From NCBI RefSeq assembly GCF_000737695.1, contig NZ_JPRM01000041.1, forward strand, positions 1 through 39,926: 39,926 nucleotides of DNA, read 5' to 3'. The notes beneath the pieces were generated by a model that was not told the origin of the DNA, ran no database searches, and saw nothing but the letters and a program-made list of their open reading frames with translations. Below are positions 25,435-33,881 of the stretch, one piece after another (positions within the stretch are counted from its first letter, which is position 1; each line of letters starts with the position of its first letter). The translations under genes and the position numbers were made by a program. The DNA is from Flavobacterium hydatis. Its GTDB lineage: Bacteria > Bacteroidota > Bacteroidia > Flavobacteriales > Flavobacteriaceae.

Positions 25435-27132
25435 TTAAGGATTTTGAGTTAAAGTACCAGGGTAAGCATTTATTTCCGATTGAGGAATATATTGTACTAC
25501 TCTTGGACTTGTTGCTGGATAATCTACCATTGGGGTGTGAGGACCAGGGTAATGACGCGTCATTGTTTGTCCGTTTCTATAAACATCATATCCACGTTGC
25601 GCTTCAAAAGCTAGTTCTAGCTGACGTTCTTCATCAATAAGTTGCACTGCATTTGCACTAGTTAAAGAAGTGTATCCGCCACCAACGATTGATCTTTCTC
25701 TAACGATATTTAAATTTTTAAGTGCATTTTGATAATCTGATTTTTTAGCATAAGCTTCTGCCATATTCAAATACATTTCGGCTAATCTTGAAATGATAGG
25801 CGAGTGTAAGTGAGAGCTATTGTCTTGCAAAGAACATTTAGTAACGTAGTACATAGGATATACACGATTTAACAACATCATATAATCTTTTTCTCCTACA
25901 TACGTTTTACCAGCATAATTTATCGAATAGCTATTTTCGGCAGCATTTACTACAGTAAGATTGTAATCTGTATTTGCTATAGTAATATAGTATGATCCGC
26001 TAGAATTAGTTTTAAGAGGTTGTTGTACATAGTTATAACCGGTTTGTACTCCTGCAGCATTAAAAGCATCTGTTATAAAACGGAAAGCTTCTGTTTTATT
26101 GTTAGCAGCATCCAATGCATATTGAGGATCTATAAAAGCCCATCTTGCATCTTTCTTTAAGCCAGATTTACGTAAAAGATCTAAGTATTTTGCACTTGCA
26201 TACATTTCTCCCCAACCTTGTCCTTGTATATTGGCATACATACCACCAATACCACCATAATGATCGTCACCTGAGAACTCTGAAGCGACACGTTTAACAG
26301 CAAAAATAGTTTCTGTTTGTCCGCTTGCATCTGGTGCAAAAGTGTTGTATTTCATAAAATCAGCTCTGCTAAGCATATTATAACGTCCGCTAGTAATTAC
26401 TTTATTAGCATATTCAATAGATAAAGTAGCATATTCCTGATTTGGCGTTTCATAAGTACCGCTCATATATAAATATACTCTAGAAAGCATTGCCTGAGCA
26501 GCTTCTTTAGTCGCGTAAGCAGCTGTTCTATTTTCATTCATTAAGGCTTCTCCTTTTTTAAGATCGCTAATTGCCTGCTCGTAAGTTGCTTTTACAGTAG
26601 CTCTATCTGGTAGATTAATGTTAGCAATATCCTCCGGTAATCCGTTAACAATTGGCACGCCCAAATTAGTTTCTGGTGATTGTGCATAAGGTCTACCGAA
26701 AGTTTTAACCAAATAGAAATAAAGCATTCCTCTTAGGTAATAAGCTTCTCCTAATTTTTGGTCTATTATAGGGCTTTCTCCTTCAGAAATCATTTTCATT
26801 AAGTCACTTGATTGTGAAATCACTTTGTAACTATTATTCCAGAAAGTAGCTAGTCTTCCGTTATCAGGGATATGTTGATATGAAATAAATGAGTAGAATG
26901 CATCTGTAGAGGTTCCTCTAATCATGATGTTGTCTCCTGAGTATTCGCCAACACGGTGCATTTGGTCCGACCAATCTCTAAGTTGCGCATAACATCCATT
27001 AAGGAGTACATCTACAGCAGCTTCTTTGTCTTGTAGGATTTTATCTTTTGTATACGCATTGTATGGTTCTCGCTCTAAATCACACGAAGATAGAAAGCTA
27101 AGAGTAATAAATAATATGAATATTTTTTTCAT
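25435..27132 (-). CDS. SusD/RagB-family surface glycan-binding lipoprotein
   Basis: 565 aa lipoprotein (signal ending FLSSC, then DLEREP). SusD-like proteins sit on the outer face of the outer membrane as a lid on the SusC channel and capture glycan. Visible family features are the N-terminal helical TPR-like part (AAVDVLLNGCYAQLRDWSDQ, AYYLRGMLYFYLVKTFGR, AAQAMLSRVYLYMSG). The C-terminal part has ISRLAEMYLNMAEAYAKK, LNIVRERS and DEERQLELAFEAQRGYDVYR. The length is usual. It follows susC by 12 bp. The glycan is inferred only from the neighbouring GH109 and GH35. A hairpin (CCCTCTTA 25347-25354 with 25361-25368) lies in the 138 bp gap after the gene and may attenuate downstream expression. Confidence 0.95.
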   Translation of the reverse strand: MKKIFILFITLSFLSSCDLEREPYNAYTKDKILQDKEAAVDVLLNGCYAQLRDWSDQMHRVGEYSGDNIMIRGTSTDAFYSFISYQHIPDNGRLATFWNNSYKVISQSSDLMKMISEGESPIIDQKLGEAYYLRGMLYFYLVKTFGRPYAQSPETNLGVPIVNGLPEDIANINLPDRATVKATYEQAISDLKKGEALMNENRTAAYATKEAAQAMLSRVYLYMSGTYETPNQEYATLSIEYANKVITSGRYNMLSRADFMKYNTFAPDASGQTETIFAVKRVASEFSGDDHYGGIGGMYANIQGQGWGEMYASAKYLDLLRKSGLKKDARWAFIDPQYALDAANNKTEAFRFITDAFNAAGVQTGYNYVQQPLKTNSSGSYYITIANTDYNLTVVNAAENSYSINYAGKTYVGEKDYMMLLNRVYPMYYVTKCSLQDNSSHLHSPIISRLAEMYLNMAEAYAKKSDYQNALKNLNIVRERSIVGGGYTSLTSANAVQLIDEERQLELAFEAQRGYDVYRNGQTMTRHYPGPHTPMVDYPATSPRVVQYIPQSEINAYPGTLTQNP

Positions 27133-27144
27133 GATTTTGTTTTT

Positions 27145-30100
27145 TTAAAGAGTAAGATTTAAACCTAATACAAATCTGCGGGTTTGTGGGTATACAGAGG
27201 TTGCAACTCCTGTTATGGATCTTTCGCCTCTTACGTCTGCAGGTGGTATCTCTGGATCTACCCCTGAGAAATTGGTAATTGTAAATAAGTTTTCACCAGA
27301 TACAAATATTCTTAGATTAGAAATATTCAAACGTTCTATAGATAAATTATAACCTAATGAAAGGCTTCTCATTTTTAAGTATGACCCATCTTCTAAGAAA
27401 CGTGTAGAAGCTTTATTTGAGTTACTCGAGTTGTTATAAATTGCTTGTGGGTGCGTAGCAATATCACCAGGTTTTTCCCAACGGCTCCATCCACTTTTAA
27501 GATTCATTTGGTTACGATCGGTATATGCTCCATCAGAATCAAATTCTGCACGAGCATAATTATAAATTTTGCCGCCTACTGAATAACTAAATGTTGCTCC
27601 TAAATCGAAATTTTTATAATTTACAGAAGTCGAAAATCCTCCATAATAAGATGGTGTGTAAGCTCCAGCTGCAATAGGATTTTTGGATGCTTCGCCATAG
27701 CTTGATGTTTTAACACGCTCTCCGGTTGCTGCATCAGTTTTATACCATTCTGGCTTTCCGTTATCAGGATTTACACCAGCCCATTCTGTAAGGTACCAAG
27801 TGTCTACATCCATTCCTGGTTTTAGTAGTTTAGATGCTGAACCTGAGATGCCACTTCCGTCACCAACAATAATTTGTTGCTTAGTTCCGTAAAGACTCGT
27901 TACTTTATTTTTGTTTAAACCAATATTAGCATCTACATTCCATTTCCAGTTTTCATTTTTAATGATATCTACGTTGATTGATGCTTCAAATCCTCTGTTG
28001 CTCACAGCTCCAACATTTCTCCAAATACTTGTTACTCCAATTACTCCCGGTAATGGAACTTGGTATAATAAACCAGAGGTATCTTTATCGTAATAGTCTA
28101 ATGTTATATTGATTCTGTTTAAGAAGCTAACATCTAAACCAATACCAGTTGTAAAGGTTTTTTCCCAGCTTAAATCAGGGTTTCCTATTTGGGAAATTAT
28201 TGCTCCAGAGTTTCCATTATAACTGTAAGACTTATCAGTAGTTCCTAAAGAGTATAAAGGTAAGTGAGGGTAAAAACTAGTTGGTCTGTTTCCTACAGAA
28301 CCATAACTAGCTCTCAGTTTTAAGTTGTTGATATAATCTGCTTTAAAGAATTTTTCTTTATGGATGTTCCAACCCCCACTAATAGAAAAGAAATTACCAT
28401 ATCTTGCATTTACACCAAAATTAGACGCACCATCACGGCGAATTGAAAATTGTGCCATATATCTGTCATCATACGTATAATTGATGTTTGTAAATAAAGA
28501 TTGAACTGCCGATTGTCTTCTGCTACCACCTACTTTTTCAGGAATAGCCGCAACATCTGGAACTATAAATCCTGGTGCTATACCAGTAGCAATTCCTAGA
28601 GCTTTTTTTTCGTTATATTCATTCCATTCATAAGCTGCAATTGCATTTATAGCATGTGCTCCAAATGATTTGTTGTATGTTAATAATTGGTTGGTAAAAA
28701 AACGATTGTAACTATCATCATTATTTTCAACTCTTCCTTTGACTGATAATCCATCAGATGATCTTGGATCAGTGTAGTACATTGAAGAACTGTTTGAAAA
28801 AATATAGTTATTTGTAGAAGTAAATGTTAACCCTGGGAATATTTTAGCATCAAAGTCTAAATTAGTTCTTACATTATAATTTTGAGATTCACCATAATTC
28901 CATTGTAAATCGTACAAATAGTTAGAACCCGTTGTATTTACCCAAGTAGGGTTTGGCTGGTTTCCTACCAAAGTTCCATCAGGAAGATAAGGACTATCCC
29001 AAGGCATATTACCATACATTGCACCTACAGAATGTTGTTTATCTTCAGTTTCTATACGCGTAATATTTGCTTGAGGACGTATAGTTAACCAATTATTTAC
29101 TTTGTAACTAAATTTAAGAAGTAAGTTATAGCGGGTATAATCATATCCTTTTATAGCACCAGTTTCGTCATATATACCAAGAGAAACATAGCTTTTAAAG
29201 GTTTCGCCTCCACCATTTATTGATAAGTTAAAATCTCTTGCAATTCCTGTTTGTGTTGCATTTTTCCACCAATCATAATTTTTGTTTCTTAATTCAGGAT
29301 TCCACCACCAGGTATTACTGAAATCTTGTTTGTTAGGGAAAGAATCATATAAGTCATATAATTCCTGACCATTCATAAGGCTGAAATTACCATTATTTAC
29401 TGTTGTTGCAGCAGTTTTGATAGAGGCATTAATGGTTGCTTTACCGCTTTTACCACTTTTTGTTGTAACAACAATAACACCATTAGCACCTTGAGAACCA
29501 TATACAGCAGTAGAAGCAGCATCTTTAAGTACAGTTAAAGTTTCGATATCGGCAGGATTCATGTTTCCTGAGCTACTTCCTACAATAACACCATCGATAA
29601 CCCATAGAGGATCAGTGCTTCCGTTAACAGTAGTTTTTCCACGAATAACGATTTTTCCAACATCTCCAGGTTGTCCATTTCCAGAACTTACATAAACTCC
29701 AGTTGCTTTACCAGCCAATAAATTCTCTACAGATGGAGTAGTAACATCAATAAGTTTTTTATTATTTATGGTTTGTAAAGCTCCAGTAAGGCTCTCTTTT
29801 TTAATTTTGCTGTAACCTACGATAACTACTTCGTTCATTACTTCTCCTGCTTCTTTTAAGGCAACAACGATAGGCCCTTTTCCAATCGTTACTTCTTGTT
29901 CTTGCATTCCCATATAAGAAATAACCAAAACCGTTTGATTATCTGCTACTTCAATGGCAAATTCACCATTGTAATCTGTTTGTACACCGATAGCAGTTCC
30001 TTTAATAAGAACATTTACTCCTGGAAGTGGCACTCCATTAGTATCGGTTACTTTACCCTTAACAATTTTTTGCACTAATAACAGATCAATTGTATTTGTG

Positions 30101-30237
30101 CTAACTTCTTTAGATGAAGCAGCTGTAGAAATTTGAAAAGTCAAAGCGAACAATGAAAGAATTGCTAATTTAATTTCCTTTCTAGAAGGGTTGTTCAACC
30201 GAAAACTTCTAGGTTTTTGTTTAATTAATAAATTCAT
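27145..30237 (-). CDS. SusC/RagA-family TonB-dependent outer-membrane transporter
   Basis: 1030 aa. A long N-terminal segment (about 1-42) contains the signal sequence. A carboxypeptidase-regulatory-like domain (about 57-130: KGKVTDTNGVPLPGVNVLIKG) comes next, then a TonB-box-like segment NEVVIVGYS and the plug (RGKTTVNGSTDPLWVIDGV, LTVLKDAASTAVYGSQGANG). A beta-barrel of about 800 residues follows and ends in an aromatic/hydrophobic terminal strand (RRFVLGLNLTL). It imports oligosaccharides across the outer membrane with TonB energy and pairs with the SusD protein downstream. It is the first gene of the minus-strand unit. Its promoter, about 220 bp upstream, carries the paired TGTGYTCGARCACA operators described separately. 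Confidence 0.96.
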   Translation of the reverse strand: MNLLIKQKPRSFRLNNPSRKEIKLAILSLFALTFQISTAASSKEVSTNTIDLLLVQKIVKGKVTDTNGVPLPGVNVLIKGTAIGVQTDYNGEFAIEVADNQTVLVISYMGMQEQEVTIGKGPIVVALKEAGEVMNEVVIVGYSKIKKESLTGALQTINNKKLIDVTTPSVENLLAGKATGVYVSSGNGQPGDVGKIVIRGKTTVNGSTDPLWVIDGVIVGSSSGNMNPADIETLTVLKDAASTAVYGSQGANGVIVVTTKSGKSGKATINASIKTAATTVNNGNFSLMNGQELYDLYDSFPNKQDFSNTWWWNPELRNKNYDWWKNATQTGIARDFNLSINGGGETFKSYVSLGIYDETGAIKGYDYTRYNLLLKFSYKVNNWLTIRPQANITRIETEDKQHSVGAMYGNMPWDSPYLPDGTLVGNQPNPTWVNTTGSNYLYDLQWNYGESQNYNVRTNLDFDAKIFPGLTFTSTNNYIFSNSSSMYYTDPRSSDGLSVKGRVENNDDSYNRFFTNQLLTYNKSFGAHAINAIAAYEWNEYNEKKALGIATGIAPGFIVPDVAAIPEKVGGSRRQSAVQSLFTNINYTYDDRYMAQFSIRRDGASNFGVNARYGNFFSISGGWNIHKEKFFKADYINNLKLRASYGSVGNRPTSFYPHLPLYSLGTTDKSYSYNGNSGAIISQIGNPDLSWEKTFTTGIGLDVSFLNRINITLDYYDKDTSGLLYQVPLPGVIGVTSIWRNVGAVSNRGFEASINVDIIKNENWKWNVDANIGLNKNKVTSLYGTKQQIIVGDGSGISGSASKLLKPGMDVDTWYLTEWAGVNPDNGKPEWYKTDAATGERVKTSSYGEASKNPIAAGAYTPSYYGGFSTSVNYKNFDLGATFSYSVGGKIYNYARAEFDSDGAYTDRNQMNLKSGWSRWEKPGDIATHPQAIYNNSSNSNKASTRFLEDGSYLKMRSLSLGYNLSIERLNISNLRIFVSGENLFTITNFSGVDPEIPPADVRGERSITGVATSVYPQTRRFVLGLNLTL

Positions 30238-30468
30238 ACTCTTAAAAATGGGTTTGGTTAATAATTTGTTTAGTGTTGTGTTAACTGGTATTCATTTTTA
30301 TTATAATCGATTTAAGAAAAACTCCCTTAAATGAAATTGTGATGCTATACTTCTTTATAATATTAATTAGCTGAAAATTCAATTTCGCAATCTTAATATG
30401 TACACTTTTTCTTGTTTATTTAGTCACGTTTTTTTAACATAAATTGTACTTTATTTTTTAAGATATGA

Positions 30469-30499
30469 CGAAACTATATATTTAATTTTTATTAAACAA
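30469..30499 (-). promoter_or_regulatory. susC promoter
   Basis: On the minus strand TTG (plus CAA at 30497-30499), a 20 bp spacer and TAGTTTCG (plus CGAAACTA at 30469-30476) form a TAnnTTYG-type promoter. The same -7 box, spacing and AT-rich spacer recur at 33117-33146 and 35215-35245, which supports its function. The expected leader is about 225 bases. Confidence 0.65.
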
Positions 30500-30515
30500 G
30501 GAAAAACACAAAAAA

Positions 30516-30552
30516 TGTGCTCGAACACACAATATTTGTGTTCTCGAGCACA
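30516..30552 (-). promoter_or_regulatory. Paired LacI-type operators upstream of susC
   Basis: Proximal site 30516-30529 reads, on the minus strand, TGTGTTCGAGCACA, a perfect copy. Distal site 30539-30552 reads TGTGCTCGAGAACA, with one changed base in the outer half. The start-to-start distance is 23 bp (9 bp spacer), about two helical turns. The pair lies just upstream of the -33 box. The whole stretch can also be drawn as a hairpin, but its place upstream of a start argues for operators. Confidence 0.7.
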
Positions 30553-31157
30553 TTTTTTTTATTGAAAATGTTTTTTTAGTAATAAAATTCTAGTTTCTTA
30601 TTAAAAAATATACTGATACCTCTTTGTCGAAAAACTAGAGTTTTGATGAGAATTATTACAAGAAGATGAAATAAAGAAAGAGGATTGATAAAAAAAATGT
30701 CAAATTCTTATATAAGGTTACTGTTAAATGGTAGATATGTCTGAAATAGTATGTTAATAAAAGCGATAATATAGTATCAATATCAACCTTATAAATTAAA
30801 GATTTAGTGTGTCATTTTGATTTCATAGGCACACAGAAAATTTCTTTAAATGATTGAGGCTATTTGCAAGAAAATTTATTGTTTTTCCTAATGCTAATTT
30901 TTGTTAAAAAATGAAATTAGAAATGAGAAGAAACATGATTAATGATTTTGAATTTTTAGGAGAGAAAAAGAGAATTTGATTAGGATTAAATTGTTATAAA
31001 ACCAATAATTTAAAAACACTTTACAAAACAGTTTTAAGTTCTTTATAATATTTTATTTGTAAAATAAAAATTACAAATAGAATTAGTTTTATTAAAAAAA
31101 AGCATAGCTTAGCTTTGTGTTTAATTTGTAATTTTTTAACTTTTAAAATGGTATATT
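30553..31157. other. AT-rich gap between susC promoter and the zinc-ribbon lipoprotein gene
   Basis: No gene is supported. TAGCTTTG at 31110-31117 fits TAnnTTTG and would give the 31158 gene a leader of about 35 bases; its -33 partner is weak. AATATTTG at 30531-30538, inside the operator pair, is a one-mismatch -7 box on the plus strand. Confidence 0.45.
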
Positions 31158-31769
31158 ATGAAGAAAAGAATATTTAGTTTGTTTTTATTATTGATTTTTG
31201 TATTTAGTTGTAATGGCGATGATGTTTTAGACTCTACAGTATCTTCTGCTCAAGAGTCCAATAATGCACAACATCATGTTTCGACACGTAAGTCGGGTAG
31301 TCTACAATATTCTCTTTTTCAAAATGTACAACAATATAATTTAACAGATGCTGCTTATGCAACAGGAGAAATTTATTGTTCTGAAGCAACTGTAGCAGTA
31401 ATGGAATTTGGTTATCAAGGAAGTCCTGCGAGTAAATATGAGGTCAGAATTCCAGGAGTTCCATTAATTACAGCAGCCTCGGGAAAATCATATAGAACGC
31501 TAACTGTAAATTTATATCCAGGAATCAATACGTTTTCTACTTGGGTATTATTTTCAGGTCCTGATCAATCAGCTAATATTAGACTTAATTTGGTTTCAAT
31601 AGGAGGAGATGTTGCTTTGGCGGCTGATGGTTATATTGATTTAGTGGCAGAAGGACACAGTCAGCTTAAGGCAGTAGATGGATCGTCTAGTTCTGCTCAT
31701 TCTAAATGTAGTAAGTGTGGTGCCTTAAATTCAGCGAATGCACAAAAGTGTTTTTCATGCGGGAAGTAG
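31158..31769 (+). CDS. Lipoprotein of unknown function with C-terminal zinc ribbon
   Basis: 203 aa. The start at 31158 (MKKRIFSLFLLL) gives a lipoprotein signal peptide ending VFSC, followed by NGDD. Acidic residues after the Cys resemble surface-export signals of Bacteroidota lipoproteins. Residues about 45-165 form a beta-rich domain I do not recognise (YNLTDAAYATGEIYCSEATV, KYEVRIPGVPLITAASGKSY, SANIRLNLVSIGGDVAL). After a Ser-rich linker the last 20 residues form a four-Cys zinc ribbon, CSKCGALNSANAQKCFSCGK (Cys184, 187, 198, 201). Such ribbons are usually cytoplasmic, so one on an exported lipoprotein is odd. It is transcribed away from susC, with its own -7 box. Function unknown. Confidence 0.75.
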   Translation: MKKRIFSLFLLLIFVFSCNGDDVLDSTVSSAQESNNAQHHVSTRKSGSLQYSLFQNVQQYNLTDAAYATGEIYCSEATVAVMEFGYQGSPASKYEVRIPGVPLITAASGKSYRTLTVNLYPGINTFSTWVLFSGPDQSANIRLNLVSIGGDVALAADGYIDLVAEGHSQLKAVDGSSSSAHSKCSKCGALNSANAQKCFSCGK

Positions 31770-31785
31770 CATAAGAGGAGTTATA

Positions 31786-31826
31786 AAACCTTCAAATAAT
31801 TATATGATTTGAAGGTTTTATAATTT
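31786..31826. terminator. Terminator between the lipoprotein and phosphoesterase genes
   Basis: TATAAAACCTTCAAAT (from 31783) pairs with ATTTGAAGGTTTTATA (to 31823) around a short AT loop. It lies between converging genes and can serve both directions. Confidence 0.75.
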
Positions 31827-31832
31827 CAAAAA

Positions 31833-33056
31833 CTACCTCTTAGCGTTAAGTGTAAATAATCCTATTTCTTTACCAGAATCATTAAGCATTTGTAAATTTA
31901 AAACTTTAGAGTTGGCTTCAATTCGTATTAAAGTTCTGATCCCAGTTTCTGGTCCTCCGCCTATAACAAAATGATAGGAGTGATCCTTATTAGGTTCAAA
32001 CATTCCATATTCGTGTGTGTGTCCAGCTACAAACAAATCGATTTTATATTTTTCGAATAAAGAACCAAATAGTCTTCGACATTCAGTTGTCCCATGTTCT
32101 TCATCAGAGTGATAATGCGGAATATGCATCATTACTACTCGAAAAGGAGCATTCTTAAAAGCTTTAGATTTCATTTGTTTCTCTAGCCAAACAGCTTGCT
32201 CTTCTCGATAAGAATCATAATTTACAGTTCCGCCATATACAGGATGCGAGTCTTTTTTGTCTTCGCCAGTATCTAAAACAATTGTAAAAACGGGACCAAT
32301 CTTAAAAGTGTAATACTCTTTTTTATCGTAGTTATAATAATAATCTAATAGATTTCTGGAGTATTTACCTCTAGTTTCATGATTTCCTCTCACAAACATA
32401 AAAGGCTTCTTTGTCGAAAATACGCTACAAGGGTTAAGTAAATGATTAATAATTTGGTTTTCATCCGTTTGATAGTCAAACATATCTCCGTTAAGGAAAA
32501 CAAAATCGTAAGGCTTGTTTTGGTTGAGTTGTATGAGTTCACCAAAAGATTCCGGACGGTCATGTATATCATTTAAAACCAGCCAGCTTACATCTTTAGC
32601 TTTTGGGTCGAGTGTTTTAAAATGATATGTTTCGCTGTTTATAATGTCTCCAAAAGTGATTTTATAAGGTTGAAAATCTAGAATTTGTTTAGAGAAAACT
32701 TTATAGTAATAGGTGGTATTAGGTTTAAGATTTGTGAGTGTTACGGTATTAATCTTAGAATTAGTATTCATCATACCATGAGCACATTGTTGGGCTTTGG
32801 TTCCTAAGTTTTCTGTTTCGCCATATTCTAACCAATTTAAGCAAAGTTGGTTAGTAAGCCACATTATAGTGATGCCATCATTGGTTGGAGCTTGTAAATA
32901 GGGCTTCGTTAAAAAATCATGTTTAGAGTCTAATACTTCGGGATTTGTGTTTGATGCTAAAGCAGATAGTGGTAAACCCGTTGCTATAACAGATCCCGAA
33001 ATACCAGCTATAGTTTTAGTTAGGAATGAGCGACGGGAGTTTTTTTCTTCTTTCAT
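31833..33056 (-). CDS. Tat-exported calcineurin-like metallophosphoesterase (PAP-like)
   Basis: 407 aa. The N-terminus has a twin-arginine signal (NSRRSFLTKTIAGISG ... ALA), which suggests export of a folded, metal-loaded enzyme. A fibronectin-like N-terminal domain (about 48-145: KPYLQAPTNDGITIMWLTN, TNLKPNTTYYYKVFS) resembles that of purple acid phosphatases. The catalytic domain shows LNDIHDRPE, FLNGDMFDY, VRGNHETRG, MMHIPHYH and VAGHTHEYGMF, the full set of metal-binding blocks. Phosphomonoester or phosphodiester hydrolysis outside the inner membrane is expected; removal of phosphate from a glycan is a reasonable guess in this locus. It has a single operator and the shared promoter type upstream, so it probably belongs to the same regulon. 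Confidence 0.88.
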   Translation of the reverse strand: MKEEKNSRRSFLTKTIAGISGSVIATGLPLSALASNTNPEVLDSKHDFLTKPYLQAPTNDGITIMWLTNQLCLNWLEYGETENLGTKAQQCAHGMMNTNSKINTVTLTNLKPNTTYYYKVFSKQILDFQPYKITFGDIINSETYHFKTLDPKAKDVSWLVLNDIHDRPESFGELIQLNQNKPYDFVFLNGDMFDYQTDENQIINHLLNPCSVFSTKKPFMFVRGNHETRGKYSRNLLDYYYNYDKKEYYTFKIGPVFTIVLDTGEDKKDSHPVYGGTVNYDSYREEQAVWLEKQMKSKAFKNAPFRVVMMHIPHYHSDEEHGTTECRRLFGSLFEKYKIDLFVAGHTHEYGMFEPNKDHSYHFVIGGGPETGIRTLIRIEANSKVLNLQMLNDSGKEIGLFTLNAKR

Positions 33057-33116
33057 AAAAGATAAAAATTTGGTTATTTATAGTTAAAAAGGTTGTTATT
33101 TTGAGGTTAATAGCAA

Positions 33117-33186
33117 CGAAACTATAGATTATATTTTATTAAACAAAGAAAAGTATTGTAAAATGTGTTCGAGCACATTATATTTG
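33117..33186. promoter_or_regulatory. Divergent promoters sharing one LacI-type operator
   Basis: Operator TGTGTTCGAGCACA at 33164-33177 is a perfect copy. Plus strand: TTG 33156-33158, 20 bp, TATATTTG 33179-33186 for the CBM9-like gene, with the operator lying between the two boxes, ideal for repression. Minus strand: TTTG (plus CAAA 33144-33147), 19 bp, TAGTTTCG (plus CGAAACTA 33117-33124) for the phosphoesterase, with the operator just upstream. Confidence 0.68.
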
Positions 33187-33229
33187 TATTGTTGTAATAA
33201 TTGTATCAAAACGATAATTGAAGCATAAT

Positions 33230-33880
33230 ATGAATCAGGAAGTTAAGAATTACGAAGTAAAACGAATAGCCGAAAATCAATTAATTATATCCGGAAAAGG
33301 AGATTCTGATTTATGGAAAACAGCCATTATCCTGGATGATTTTTGTTCGCCTTGGGATTCTAAACCAGTTTCACGAATTGAGTTTAAAGCCCTGTGGGAT
33401 GCAGAACAATTATTTTTCTGTTTTACAGTACATGATTCTGAAATTCATATAGTAGATAAAGACGATAGTATTGATAGTATCAATAATTCCGATAGAGTAG
33501 AGCTTTTTTTTAGACCAGATAGTTCGCTTAATCCTTATTATTGTATGGAGATAGATAGTAAGGCCAGAATAATGGATTTTATAGCGTATCCTGATAAGAA
33601 TCTTAATTTTGATTGGTCTTGGTCAAAAGATGATTTAGTAGTTAAATCATCTGTAAATGAGGATTATTTTGTTGTAGAAGGCGCAATACGTATTGCATCC
33701 TTAAAGAAGTTTGATTTAATAAAGAATAACCAAATCGAAACGGGAATTTTTAGAGCCAAATATTCTAAAATGAATGGTTCTGATTATGAACCGACTTGGA
33801 TAACTTGGGTGAATCCTGTTACCGAAACGCCCAATTTTCATATTGCATCATCATTTGGAATTTTAACCTTGCAAGAGTAA
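33230..33880 (+). CDS. CBM9-like carbohydrate-binding protein without signal peptide
   Basis: 216 aa from ATG 33230 (MNQEVKNYEVKRI); an upstream TTG at 33218 would add four residues. The sequence resembles family 9-like carbohydrate-binding modules: SDLWKTAIILDDFCSPWD, FKALWDAEQLFFCFTVHDSEIH, NSDRVELFFRP and YYCMEIDSKARIMDF, ending in PTWITWVNP and FHIASSFGILTL. These features fit a beta-sandwich that binds sugar ends. No signal peptide or lipobox is present, so it should stay in the cytoplasm, unusual for a binding module. Its promoter is covered by an operator. It ends 1 bp before the stop of the convergent lacI-family gene, leaving no room for a terminator. Confidence 0.78.
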   Translation: MNQEVKNYEVKRIAENQLIISGKGDSDLWKTAIILDDFCSPWDSKPVSRIEFKALWDAEQLFFCFTVHDSEIHIVDKDDSIDSINNSDRVELFFRPDSSLNPYYCMEIDSKARIMDFIAYPDKNLNFDWSWSKDDLVVKSSVNEDYFVVEGAIRIASLKKFDLIKNNQIETGIFRAKYSKMNGSDYEPTWITWVNPVTETPNFHIASSFGILTLQE

Positions 33881-33881
33881 A

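Noticed and set aside
30516..30552. Operator pair upstream of susC read as a transcription terminator (hairpin with T-run)
   Set aside because: It lies upstream of both flanking genes, and the same paired pattern with equal spacing recurs before another operon start and singly at a third promoter, which a terminator would not explain.
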